NCBI GenBank assembly: GCA_039720395.1
Contig: CM077827.1
Coordinates: 16,913,822-16,977,821, forward strand
Source: Liquidambar formosana
Taxonomy: Eukaryota; Streptophyta; Magnoliopsida; Saxifragales; Altingiaceae
Direction: 5' to 3'
Length of the DNA: 64,000 nt
Every line of letters begins with the position of its first letter. Position 1 is the stretch's first letter. Positions 50,513-62,055 of this stretch are shown piece by piece. The translations under genes and the position numbers were made by a program. The notes under the pieces are model-generated. The model made no database searches and was not told the DNA's origin. It was given only the letters and a program-made list of their open reading frames with translations.

Positions 50513-51708
50513 TCTATACTATTATATAAAAGAAAGTATGCCACTTGACACATCTTTCAAACCTTCTCTTTTTACTTTATTGAGAGCCTGTCACAGGACA
50601 TCTCTCAAAATTAAAAAGCCTTATAATATAGATTGCTTAGCCTTAATTAAATAAGGCAAGAAAATCAAAGGAAAAGATAAATGTAAATCCGTAAATATCT
50701 AAAATAAATTTTTTATCCAAAAAACTCATAAAATAATTTTTCTATCTAGAAAAACCCAAATAAAGTTATAATCTATACTACCTATAAAAAGATGAATGTA
50801 AGAAAAACTTTTGATTGACTAATATAACCTTATTTTAATTTTTAAATATACAATTACCCATCTTTCTGCATATATAAGAAATATAACAATATGAAAACTA
50901 TAATTCTAAAACATATACCTTAATATATTCTAAAACACATATCTTAATATATAAAACACAAATAGGAATTTAAAGGAAACGGAAACTATAATTCCTATAT
51001 AATAAATAGAAATATATAGGAATATGGAAACTATAATTCTAAAACAACAGTCGGAACACATACCTTAATATATAAAACACAAATAGGAATACAAAGGAAA
51101 CGGAAATTATAATTCCTATATAATAAATAAACAGTTAGATTGTAAATTCCACTTTCTTCATCAATAATAGTTTCAACCTTCTCTCCAACTTTTCCATCAA
51201 CGGCGACTTCTCCCTTCTCTGGTTAATGGTGACTTCTCCCTTCTTTGGTTAGTTTTGCTCTGCAAATCTATACTACCTATAAAAGGTTGAATCTTAGAAA
51301 AACTTTTGCATGACCAATATACCCTTATTTAAAAAAAAAAATACATATCTACCATTTCTTTAATTGAAACACATAATAAACATTCTTATCATTTGGTAAC
51401 AAATGAAAGTTAGAATTTAATTCAAACTCTTAACAAATTAAAGTTAAATTTTTACTCAAATTCTTTTTTTTAGAGCAACTATCAAGTTGCATGATAATAT
51501 ATATGAATATAAACTCTTTAAATATTCCGTTTTATGAAGAAAAAAAAATTCTGAATATATATCTAAAAAGTTTTTAATCTTTCGTTGTACTTTCGAATTT
51601 TAAACTTTATCTTTTATGAAAATATATAAAATCTTTATGCATTTATTATTTTGTATAACTAATATTATTTAAAAATATTCACGTGCAACGCACGTGTGTT
51701 ATATCTAG
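50513..51708 (+). mobile_element. Helitron-type elements with one 3' end and three 5' ends
   Basis: The 3' terminus has a 7-bp stem hairpin CACGTGC-AAC-GCACGTG (51680-51696) and ends CTAG at 51705-51708 followed by T, the usual Helitron end. TCTATACTA 5' ends, each followed by a TATAAAA stretch, occur at 50513, 50772 and 51267. The innermost unit (51267-51708, 442 bp) is the most complete. No RepHel protein is present. A direct repeat of about 75 bp occurs within (about 50937-51010 and 51057-51130). Confidence 0.7.
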
Positions 51709-53219
51709 TATATTAAAAAGACCCAACACTCTTACTTCTATCCTACTCCATTTAAATTATAAAGCTTTTAAACTTACAAGAGATATTGTAACTAGAGAAG
51801 AGAATGAAAAACAAGTAAAACAACGCCATTTTAAGATAATTGGAGTTAAGATAAATGAGAGAAGATAATGAGAGAGGAAACCCTAATCAAAAGGCTTACC
51901 ACATACAGTGGGATTAATATAATAGTATAAATAAAATATTAGAGATATATTGTGATTATGAGAACTTTTCATTGGCCGTGAAATTTGAAATTAATTTTAT
52001 GCCAACACGGCCAGCAAAGAGTATTTTTTTCGGCTGCTTAATTCTTTATATTTTATTTAACAACATTAGCAATAGCATTGTTGAAAAAAAACAAAAACAA
52101 AAACAACTTTTTAGCATCGATAGGAAAGGTGTTAAAATAAAATTTGTTGATTTTATTTTTATTTTTTCTACTTGAATTATTCTAATTTAATTGACCATAT
52201 TAGTAAAAGTATTTCATGAAAAAATAAATTTTCTTAAAATTTTAATATGTTCATAATATTATTTTCACAAACATCACCCGAACGTGGTTATAAGCTAGTC
52301 TTATCTTATAGCCTTGTAATTTATTTTCAATATACATATTTATTTATATATATTAATTACGTAATCATGATGATATCAATAACTCAACTGCTTTTCCGGT
52401 TGAATCTACTCCGAAACATTTGTGAAGACAACAACACGAGGGTGTGTTTTTCAACGCAGGGATTGATGGCGGGATTAGGGCACAACGGGGAAAAATGGCC
52501 ATTAGATATTGATAGGGCAACCAACAGGTGTCAGTCAGGGAATCTCTCATTGGATTGAAGAAAGAAAAGGATTAAAAAGGGGCAAAAGCACTTTTCTGCC
52601 AACTCCAAAAGGGTTCGTGGTTACCCCATCAGACGTGTAATGGATGTGCTGACACGAATCCGAGTAGGGTGCACGTGTCACCCACCGTCCACCGACCACC
52701 GGCCAGCTTCATCACATGCATTAATTAAATGAAATTTCAAAGATATATTAAAAAAAGGGTCGGTCGGCAGCTCAGCAGTTTTCTTGTTAAGTTGTCAACG
52801 ATTTAAACGTGTTTCACCTTACTAACAAATTAAATTACACTTCAACCCCCATTTTTTACCATTACGTCGGCGTATTGTTATGGGGATAATTACAGTTTTA
52901 CCATTTTGATTTTTAGCTAACGTGTAAGGATAAAGAGATGGAAAAGGAAATTGGTTTAACAATAGTAGATTTCGAATTTGAGTTTCTTAGATTTACGGGT
53001 AATTTTTTTTTTTTTCACAGGATTAGTCTAGACCTAATAACTTAGGATTCTTCTCATTTAGCACTCAAAAAAAAAAAAAAAAAAAAAAAACCCTTATAAT
53101 TATATATTAGGTAGGAAGAATGAAAAAGTAGATGGAAAAAAACAAAATATGAGCGATAGACTTTCCATTATCAAGGGAGGAAAACCACCTTTCTTTCATA
53201 TGTGTTTAATAGATGAATG
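51709..53219. other. Intergenic sequence
   Basis: No convincing gene. Short open frames at 51972-52175 and 52247-52558 have no recognisable domain. A poly-A run lies at about 53067-53090. Confidence 0.4.
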
Positions 53220-53224
53220 GAAAC

Positions 53225-53832
53225 TGTTGGGGAAATTTCAGTGTAACTGATCTAACAATTCAAATAATTAACAGAAGTTGAAAAATTTTACAAGATAAAA
53301 TATCAAATCACACAAGTAATAACAATTGAAATTATATAGCATAATAATACGAGAGAAAATTAAAGAGATAAGGTTGGAATAGTTGGCCTGTGGGAAGACA
53401 CGTGTGCTCACGCTGTCCTAAAAGAGTTATTGCCTCCTTACGTACAGTTCTGGCGGACGACAACACCTTCAAGATATAACCCCAAAAGCTCATAGTTAGC
53501 TCTTCTATGGGTACGTTCATAGGAATAGTAATTTAAAACGTTCTCGATCAATTGCCCCAAAATATGTGAAAATATATTAAAAAATATACAATAGAGAGAA
53601 GAGAAGAGAAGAGAAGAACATATGTGTGTCTGATATGTCTAAAGTTTCCTGATGTATGCCTTTATATAGGCATCTAGGACTTGGGCTTTAATGCCCTAAT
53701 GGCTAGTGCAATGAATATTATAACGGTCAAATCAATTGGGCTTGTAACAGTCCAACAATCATAAGGGTTAATACCCATACTAAAAATCTCATCAATTACA
53801 AGTTTTGAATCTTTACACTAATATTTTTAACA
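53225..53832 (-). mobile_element. Solo LTR, copia-type, 608 bp
   Basis: The ends are TG and CA, with the perfect target duplication GAAAC (53220-53224 and 53833-53837). Read on the minus strand it begins TGTTAAAAATATTAG, has a TATATAAAGG box near 53671, and ends TTTCCCCAACA. It has no interior, PBS or PPT. Confidence 0.8.
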
Positions 53833-53837
53833 GAAAC

Positions 53838-55575
53838 AAACACTATTTCCTTCCTCCACATTTGGTAAGCAAGAAGGATGAAAAGAAAGAAAATGAGCTA
53901 GTTGTTGAGTTATTTTATTATATTACCCTTGAATGATCAAAGCTTAACTTGAAAATATATATTTAATATTTTAATTGAAGGGCAAATGCGTCTTTTTCAT
54001 CCAAGGACCCCCTTTTTCCCCTCTAAGTGGGAGGATTAAAAAAAGCGTGGGAAATTCCTCAACCCCTTTTTCTCCATCCTTTCCCTTTTTCTTCCTACCA
54101 AACACATCTATTATCCCTCCATCCCTAGCTAGCTCCCGATTTCCTTCCCATCGAACATGCTATAAAAATGCTTTGCAATTTGCACCCCTATTTTTGTTTC
54201 CAAACACATAATCCTTAACATTCCTAACTTCCATAATATAAGTAGGAAATCTCAACATGGTTTAGTATATCAAAAAAAAAAAAAAAAAAAAAAAAAAGAA
54301 GGTCTAGTGTTTTAAGTAATAAAACAGATCTAGGAAGGAAAAAAACAAAAAAAGGAAAAAAGTGCCAAAGCAGAAAATTGAAAAAATTTTAGTTGAATTA
54401 TGAATTGGAATCAATTAAGTGATGAAACTTTTTGCTCAGTCTAAGAAAAGGCACTAAAGAAAAGAGAAGAAAAGCAAGGGAAGAGGAGGGGAGAGGGAGG
54501 GGGAGGAATGGAAGATTCTGGTACAACCGATTTTACCATACGGTTGCATAAAATATATGCTCCCTTCAAGTATTTTGAACAAAGGTATAGAATATCAGTG
54601 AACATTGAATACAATTTTTTTTTCCCCCCATAAAAAGGATAAAGAATTCCAACACCCCTTTCTCAAGAAGGTTTCCACTACTGGTCTTCAGAACTTGACC
54701 ACCAAGATCCCTTCCGGCCGCCACTACTTCTGGCATGTTGTCATTGCCGGTGAGGTGTAAATTAAGAGAGGATCCAAGGGATGTGATTGAGGGTATTTTT
54801 GGAAACTCATAAGGAGTACTAAAATAAATAGTTTCTTTTTTTTTTTCCAGAAAAAAAAAATATATATATATACATATTTTGGGGGTATTACTGTATTAGC
54901 CAGAAAATAGGATACGGATGTCCCTAGTTGAAGTGGGGTACTTTTGAGGTAAGAGTCAACGTACAACACCCCATGAGTGAATCTGTACATGTGTAGGACA
55001 ACACCCCGCGAGTGAATCTGTATAGGTAGTTTGTGGAAGAAAAAGTAGACTTGACTTTGCTTGCCGGAAAATCAACAATAATTATGAGTTGGTATGAGCC
55101 ATGATGTGCTTTGTTTGCAACAGAGGTTTGATTACCTTGGTGGGATAAAAATAACATGTTTGCGTGTCCAACGAGTTGGGGGCGTTTACTGTAAGAAAAA
55201 AAATATTTGATGGAATGTTTGGGGTTGTTTGGTAAACCTGAGAATCTAATCAATTGAAGATAAATCTGATCAGATTTGATTTCAGATTATTTGGTAAGTC
55301 TATTTTTCTTGTTAAACAGTTCAGTTTTGTTCTAAAAATAAAACATAAACACGGTTTTTTTCCAACCAACTGTGAGTTGATTTACTTAAAAACCAAAAAA
55401 CAGTTATAGACTGGATTTAGTTTGGTCCAGTTTTTGAAATTCTCAAACAAACCCTTAGATTGGCTTTTTCTTATTTTTAATTTAATGCATTATTTTAACT
55501 TTAAAGGGTGGACTAAGCAGTCCTTTAGGTCTCTTATTAAGTAAGATGTCTTAAGTCCAACTTTTACCACTCTCC
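53838..55575. other. Intergenic sequence
   Basis: No gene is visible. GTGAATCTGTA occurs twice within a short direct repeat (about 54966-55023). About 55223-55457 may be a further small PIF-like MITE, but its ends match only weakly. Confidence 0.4.
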
Positions 55576-55578
55576 TTA

Positions 55579-55791
55579 GGCCATGTTTGTTTAGCTGGAA
55601 TGGAATGGATGGAATGAAATCTCATTCCAATTCATTCCAAACAACATGTTTGGATAAGATAATTTGAATGGGAATGGAATCAAATAATATGTTTAAACAG
55701 TCATTTCAAATCTATTTTCATTCCAAACTACTTCAAGTATGGAATCACATTACATTCCCATCTATTCCATTCCAACTAAACAAACATGGCC
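55579..55791. mobile_element. Tourist-type MITE (PIF/Harbinger)
   Basis: This 213-bp element has terminal inverted repeats GGCCATGTTTGTTTAG at the left and its near-perfect inverse at the right. It is flanked by TTA (55576-55578 and 55792-55794), the 3-bp target site typical of PIF/Harbinger elements. It has no coding capacity. Confidence 0.85.
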
Positions 55792-55799
55792 TTAGGGCT

Positions 55800-56140
55800 A
55801 CTCTAATGAGATTTATTCTGTAATTGTCCAGTGATCTATAATTGTCTAGTGGATGTGAGATAAGAAGGTTGCATATGTCCCGATGATTAGTCAAGTGAAA
55901 ACTTCTGATATCAAAATAAATAAATAAATAAAATTAATGTGTTATTTAGGTTAAACTATTACTATTCCCCCCCCCCCCCCCTCTCTTCTCTCCCAATGAA
56001 TTTTATCTTATAATTGCTCGGTGGATATGAAATGGGAGGACCGTATGTCCCTCCGATGATTTAGCTGGATACATAAGTATTTTAGAACCTGCTGAAACCA
56101 AAATCAATAAAAATAAAATAAAATTAATGTGTTATTTCGC
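55800..56140 (+). repeat. Two tandem SINE-like repeats with AAAT tails
   Basis: Copies at about 55806-55942 and 56000-56138 share AATTGTC/AATTGCTC, a GTGGATATGAAAT-like block, a TATGTCCC block, and a tail of AAATAAATAAAT or AATAAAATAAAA. They are separated by a run of about 16 C (55966-55981). A third relative lies at about 60540-60685. The A-rich repetitive tail suggests retroposition. Confidence 0.5.
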
Positions 56141-56329
56141 TTTCCCGAAACATGAACCATATCTCAAGTCAGCCAACGGCTAACCCATGACCATTGTGAT
56201 GATGATAGAGTCCAAATCCAAATTTTCATTTAGTTTAATTCTTATATTTTCTCAGCAGCCAAACTGAAGAGTTCCAACCTCCAACCACTAATAAGGAAAC
56301 CCATTATGCGGACAACGTTGGGTCATTGG

Positions 56330-57130
56330 AGAAGGCCCACCATTTTGCTCAAAGTTGCATTAGTCTCTCCAATGTTAATATTATAAATAACATTTTTATA
56401 TTTATATTTTTAATCTGTGAGAATAAAGGTGCGGTCAAAAAGATACCAACTTCCAATAGTCAAATCCTAATACTTTATTCATAATCCGGTACATGGTATC
56501 TTCTCCTTTATTTTCTTGCATTAAAATTTAGATTTCTATTCAATGGTACCCCTATTTTGCAAAAGTTTTGTAGGCCTTCTGTTTGCCCAAACCAGACTCC
56601 AAAACCTTACACAGTCACACTGCACTTTTTAAATTTTAAAAAGGAAGACAAAAATTTTGTGATTATTGTGTGTGGTGAATTGTATGCGTCCAGGGAGGAA
56701 ATAAAGTTCTACGTAACAAAATGAAAGAACCAGAGTAACTATATTGCAATGGAAAAACTTGGGGAGGCCCATTTATGGTCCCTCATCCAGGGCAGTTCAA
56801 TCTGGTCAGCATTCTCTCTCTGTCTCTCTCTCTTTGTCTCTCTCTGAAAAGCAGGCTAAGTCCTGTCTTCATTAAGAATGGCCATGGAGGTTAGATCCCA
56901 CGAGACAAAGGCAAAGGCAATTCCAAATATAATTAATGCTATCAAGCCTAACCTTCATGATCTTGAGTATTATGTGGAATATTAATTACGGTGTGTTTAG
57001 TCACCATTCAGGTCCCACTAATAAAGATTTGGCCGGCCACTAGGGGAAGGGGCTCGGAAGAAAAGCAAATGGATAAGGCAGAAGATCCAAGAATTCAATT
57101 GTTTCCATCGTAATTGACATGTTGATTTTT
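56330..57130 (+). repeat. Tandem segmental duplication, left copy
   Basis: It aligns in the same orientation with 57663-58430. Shared blocks include GAGAAGGCCCACCATTTTG, GGTACCCCTATTTTGCAAAAG (left) against GGTACCCCTGTTTTGCAGAAG (right), and an end block with TTATGTGGAATA and TAGTCACCAT. No gene is visible in either copy. Confidence 0.75.
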
Positions 57131-57149
57131 TTATTAAACATGCGCTATA

Positions 57150-57370
57150 CATTGGTGCATGAGGGTACAACTCTTAATGCACAATGCTTATTTATATGAG
57201 TACATATATATCGGGTCTGGTGTTATAAAGACGTGTTGACGTCGGTTACATTAACACCATGCATTAAGGTTGTACCTCATTCAATTGTGGATTATATAGT
57301 ATAACTCACTTTTGCATATGATATCAATTCCTAATACATAATGTTGATATAAGAAAACCAACATATGTTG
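57150..57370. repeat. Diverged relative of the 46-48 kb hairpin units
   Basis: It contains ATTGGTGCATGAGGGTACAA, a GGTTGTACCTCATTCAA block in inverse relation, and TGTTGATATAAG, the same word set as the array units. It lies exactly between the two copies of the segmental duplication. Confidence 0.55.
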
Positions 57371-57662
57371 ATGAGACTACTTTGTATGTAATTCAAATTT
57401 TAAATTTTTTTGGGAGCATGCTACTTGTAAGTAGGCATGTTCTTCAAGTGATCTTTTAATTTTATTAAACAAAAATAATAATAATAAATTTTTTTTAAAA
57501 AATAATGATATAAAATTACATGTGATTTATGAGTTTAGATCGAGGTCAAAAAATCAACAGTGAGGAAGAAGTTTCTCCTCACGGGTCAATTAGTGACCAA
57601 GTATTTTTCGAACAAAAAAATTATGAAAAGTTATTGGCAAAACTATGTAGAAAACTTTGGAC

Positions 57663-58430
57663 AGTTAGAGAAGGCCCACCATTTTGTTTAAAATGGAACA
57701 TTTTCTTAAAGTTGCACTAATGAGCCATGTGTTAACATTATAATATTATTTATAGTTCTTTTACCCAAAAAAAAAAAAAAAAAAATACCAACTGCATAGA
57801 ATCAAATCCTAACACGTTATTCATGATCCTTTTGAACTGGTATGGTGGCATCTTCTCATTTATTTAGTTATTGTTTTTTGCATGGAAATTAAATTTGTAT
57901 TCATGGGTACCCCTGTTTTGCAGAAGTTTTATTGGCCCTTTTGTATTGCTCAAAATTTAATACATAATGCACTTTTGGTGACTCTCCAAAAAGGCTAACT
58001 TTTAGCATGCTAAAAGTTACAACTATATGACTAAGTAAATCCTCTAACCAACATAAAAAAATTATCCACATTAATTTATTTATGAATTCTACCTATGTAA
58101 TGTCCTTTAATTTATTTGGTCAGCATTGTGTTTTATTTTATTATTATTTTTTTTGTAAAGGCAAAATTAGGCATTGCTTTAATTAAAATTAGTTGTGGAA
58201 TTAAGATCCTCCGGGATATGCGCTAAATGCAAAGACGACGTAATGTTTCGGAAGCGAAGTGTCATTATCTTTGAATTATGTGGAATAATTACGAGGCGTC
58301 TAGTCACCATGCAGCCCCCCCTGATTAATGATTTATCCACTAGGAGAAGAGCCTGCAAAGAAAAGCAATTGAAAAGAAGCAAGCGAAAATGATTCGATTG
58401 TGTCCATCATAATGTTTGATTAATATGGCG
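57663..58430 (+). repeat. Tandem segmental duplication, right copy
   Basis: It is homologous to 56330-57130, about 1.33 kb away. Divergence is substantial, with many substitutions and indels, so the event is old. The short frames within it are not supported as genes. Confidence 0.75.
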
Positions 58431-59354
58431 ATCATTCTGGTCCAAAGGCTATACTGTATGATTAGTCATACGAACAATATACTTTGCTTGTGATACGAGA
58501 TTTCTTGTGTTCTATCATTTTATGAGGTTGGCAAGTGATAAGAATGGTACCCAATAATGATGTCTCAACAAAGACAGTTAGTTATGTGGGAGAGAATTTT
58601 AACCACTACTGACACACCCTGCACACTGTCTCTAGACAAGTTTTAAGGCTCTGGTTTCAACATCTCACTTAGGGTGATGGGAAATCTTTTTGGGATATGT
58701 CAAGTGAAATTCTGAGAAGGAATAGGCCAAAATTATCATATTCTTTTGGGATGTGTCAAGTGAGAACAGATAAGGCCAAAATTAGCTTCAAACCCTGGGG
58801 GCTTGAATTAGGCATTAAAAAGAAAAAACACAAAAAAAATGTTGGCGGTCACCAAGATTGACCATCTAGGATCAATTCTCAGAATTCCTCGTGCCGACTT
58901 GTGACGGTGGCTCAAATAAAAAAAAATATGATTTAATAATAGTTGATTTTGAATTTAAACATCTATTCTTTTACTATTGAATACATGGGCTTGCAAATGA
59001 TTTATGCATCGTAGGAGATTAGTTGAAGCCTAAAGGCTTGAGATATCCCTTCTTTGGCAAAAAAAAAAAAAAAAAAAAAATCAACTATCATTGATAATGA
59101 TGGCTGCTACTTTCTTTCATATGATAACTTTGTTTATAAAATTAAATGCAGAGCGTAATAGAACAATTCAAAGCCCACAGAGGTGATTTTTCTTCCCCGC
59201 GCCGCCGCCGCCGCCGCCCAACGACCATAGGGGAGAAATTCTATTAAATGATTATAAGAGACAAAATTAGCTAGGAAACACCATCCTCCTCAAGGGTGGG
59301 AATCAACTAAGTAGAGGCTATTAGCATTTTAACACCGTGTCTGGATAAAGGCGG
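58431..59354. other. Intergenic sequence
   Basis: No gene. There is an approximate 54-bp direct repeat around GGGATATGTCAAGTGA (58694 and 58748), and a GCC trinucleotide run at about 59201-59218. Confidence 0.45.
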
Positions 59355-59456
59355 GTTTTTTTTTTTTTTCGTTGGGTACAATGGGAGGGATTCGAACCCC
59401 TAACCTTACTAGTACTCTTTCTCTCACCCATCCTCACCACTAGGCTACCCAAATCG
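59355..59456 (-). mobile_element. tRNA-derived SINE (short)
   Basis: On the minus strand the sequence has a Pol III A-box TAGCCTAGTGG (59447-59437) and, about 50 bases on, a consensus B-box GGTTCGAATCC (59398-59388). A 3' poly-A tract follows (T run at 59356-59369 on the plus strand). This is the head of a plant tRNA-derived SINE, not a true tRNA gene, because no acceptor and anticodon stems can be drawn. Confidence 0.75.
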
Positions 59457-59459
59457 CTT

Positions 59460-60540
59460 AAGCTCCTTTTTACCTCTTATCAAAAAAAACAAAAGCATTA
59501 TACCCATGGTCCACCTTTTCCAATCATCAAATTAAACTTTGGGATTATAATTAGTTACATTTGAAGCTGGAGTTCTGAGATGGCTTTTTCTCAGGATATG
59601 ATTTCCATTGCAATAAAAGGAACTTTGCTTCATCTGTTTCTGTTCTTTTTCGTTTTTGGGCAGATGAAGAGCGTCGATGATTGGCATTCACTCAAAGTAT
59701 GAGTATCAATATGGATACGGAATTTCATACACTCAACCTTATCAAGGCTCAGCTTGCCATTAAACTAACCCTTTGGGGTTTGGTAGCGCATAGCTGGTTT
59801 GTATACATAAAAGTTTTCCCCATATTCATGTTGAACAGTGGTTCTCAATTAACAAATGAATTTTTTGGTCCAGTACTGCTTTGCTTTGTGCACCATGTCT
59901 CCATGTAGCAGAATGATATATTGTGAGGTTCTTTCATCCTTATTGATAAGTGATACTTGGTAGTAGTAATAGTAATAGTAATAGTAGTGATAGGTGTGTG
60001 CGTGTATTTGCACAAACCTTTGCCTTTGAAAACAGCAGAACTTGTAATTATAGGGGAAGGAGACCAATTGCGAAGTGCAATTATCTTGGCCGAAAGGAGA
60101 ACAGTGAAACAGGGTCATAATCCAAGAAGACACATCAAGAAGACATGGGAAGAAGGATAAAGTTCCTTTTTATGGCCTACTATAAGGATTAGAAGGGATA
60201 TATGACAAAAGTGCATTATTCCCCATGATGATCAACTTTAATGATGGAAATGGGAAAGGAGATACCTGAAGATAACTTTGGGAGAAGACTCTCTTCTCTT
60301 TGCAGAAAAAAAAAAAAAAAGAAAAATGGAGGAAGAATTTCTCTTTTGTCCTACAAGCAGTTTCTGCATGCAACATACTTTCAACCTCTGCACCATTTTA
60401 ATTGATTAGTGAGTCACTCACATACTATATTATTTTTGAAAAAAAAAAATTGTTAAATATGTAGTGATTAAGTTGGTAAATGCAAATTAAAAATTAATGA
60501 AAAAAATTGAGTTAATTTTGTTTTGAACTTAAACAATGAG
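59460..60540. other. Intergenic sequence
   Basis: Open frames at 59681-59908 and 59957-60160 have no recognised domains, and the second begins in a TAGTAA repeat. No gene is supported. Confidence 0.4.
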
Positions 60541-60685
60541 GTAGATGATAATACCCGCAAGGCTCAATGGGCTTGGTAATTGTCTAGTGCGTGTGGGACA
60601 AAAGGACTGCACGTGCCTAAGAAATTAGGCCAGAACCATAGACGCCCTTGTTATCCAAAGGCAAAAATAAATAAATAAAGAAATA
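60540..60685 (+). repeat. Third SINE-like repeat with AAAT tail
   Basis: It shares TAATTGTCTAGTG, a GTGTGGGA block and a terminal AAAATAAATAAATAAA with the pair at 55.8-56.1 kb. A direct repeat, CCAAGGCCTGCT, follows immediately (60700 and 60725). Confidence 0.45.
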
Positions 60686-60689
60686 GGGC

Positions 60690-61320
60690 CAGTGGTTACC
60701 AAGGCCTGCTTCAAGTTATCCTACCAAGGCCTGCTCCAAGCTACCAAATTAACCTTCACAAGAGTTCCATTCGACTTCTAATCCCTGGTGTTATAAAACC
60801 TTATGCCCTACTTCATGCTTTCGCAGCTAGGTTTTTGTTTTTGGCACCTGTTAAAGCCAACGAGTAAAACATATCTCCGCAAGATTTTACAATATATTGG
60901 TTTCAGCCCACCTGAACTGAAAATGTTGCCGGCTATTGACAGAAAAAGCGACCAGAAGAAATAGGGGGAAAATAATTTTAAAAATGTGGAAGAAAAAATT
61001 GCTATTTCCTGCCACTGGTTCTTGATCGAAATCTGAGATGACACAGTTACACTCTGTGTTAGATGCCAAAGTACCGATGAGGAATGGAGTGGAAGCCTCG
61101 CAAGCCTCACATAGCACACCTTCAGGGTTGAAAGCTAAAACTGCATAGACTAAAACATTGTATCAAAAGGACATTCTCTGCCAATGATTTTGATCCAACA
61201 AATAAACCAGTAAAAGTCCTTCATCTCATCAGCGATCTAGGAGGGACCTAACCTAGGCTACATACGCTAGTGGAAACACCACCCAGACTCTCTTTAAGTA
61301 AAGGGAAATAAAGGGGGGTA

Positions 61321-61361
<41 letters not shown>

Positions 61362-61599
61362 CACACACAAATGGGAGATACATCAAGATGATGACCAAAC
61401 CAATAAATAATTGTCAACAAACAAATTACCATAAAACTAAATGAGATGGCATTCCACAACATGAATGAAACGCTAAAGAACGAAAGGTCCAGGGAAGCCT
61501 GTACCCATCGTCCATGATTATCCATCATATTTTTATTGAAAAGATTTGAAAACCCGACCCAATTCTGACCTGAATAACAAAAAAAAAAAAAAAAAACAC
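60690..61599. other. Region downstream of the ferredoxin gene
   Basis: No gene is supported. A TC microsatellite lies at 61324-61359. A run of 18 A (61579-61596) on the plus strand is a poly-T directly after the ferredoxin stop codon. Confidence 0.5.
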
Positions 61600-62055
61600 T
61601 CAGTAGAGATCACTTTCCTTGTGAGTGTGAATCACACAATCTGAAGTTGGGTATGAAATACAAGTCAACAAATAACCCTTCTCCATTTGCTTCTCATCAA
61701 GAAAGGATCCATCAGATTGGTCTACTGAACCTGACACCATCTGCCCGGCACAGGTAGAGCAAGCTCCAGCCCGGCAAGAATAGGGCAACTCAACTCCCGC
61801 ATTTTCAGCTGAATCTAGAATGTAAGCATCATCAGGGGCATCAAACTCATGCTCCTCGCCCTCTGGTCCAATTAGCTTGATCTTGTATGCTGCCATTGCA
61901 GAAACTCTGAAACCCTGGGTAGATTTCAAGCCAAAAGCTTTAGAAATACTCTTTACAGATCCCAACGAGAATGGACTCTTGATAATGGCACCGGTGCTCC
62001 GGTTCGAGGGTGCACTTTTGAACATACAAGTGGAGGGAAGTATCACAGTTGACAT
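61600..62055 (-). CDS. Plastid 2Fe-2S ferredoxin, non-photosynthetic (Fd3-like) type
   Basis: This plant-type ferredoxin of 151 residues carries electrons in plastids, in root-type plastids typically from ferredoxin-NADP reductase to nitrite and sulfite reductases. Residues 1 to about 54 are a Ser/Lys-rich transit peptide ending near FRVSAM; the mature part starts [12 protein letters not shown]. The four cluster ligands are C94, C99 and C102 (CRAGACSTC) and C132, with the standard spacing. The C-terminus is HKESDLY. The start is ATG at 62055; the open frame continues upstream only from a TTG. TTGCATTCAG|GGGC just before it looks like a splice acceptor, so a 5' UTR intron is probable. The coding part has no intron. 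The root-type reading rests on residue pattern only; nothing looks broken. Confidence 0.95.
   Translation of the reverse strand: MSTVILPSTCMFKSAPSNRSTGAIIKSPFSLGSVKSISKAFGLKSTQGFRVSAMAAYKIKLIGPEGEEHEFDAPDDAYILDSAENAGVELPYSCRAGACSTCAGQMVSGSVDQSDGSFLDEKQMEKGYLLTCISYPTSDCVIHTHKESDLY

Noticed and set aside
55223..55457. Possible additional PIF-like MITE
   Set aside because: The terminal words (GTTGTTTGG and the inverse of CAAACAAACCC) match too weakly and no target duplication was found.
59380..59456. Possible true tRNA gene on the minus strand
   Set aside because: The Pol III boxes are present, but no cloverleaf with an acceptor stem can be formed and a poly-A tract follows, so a SINE is the better reading.
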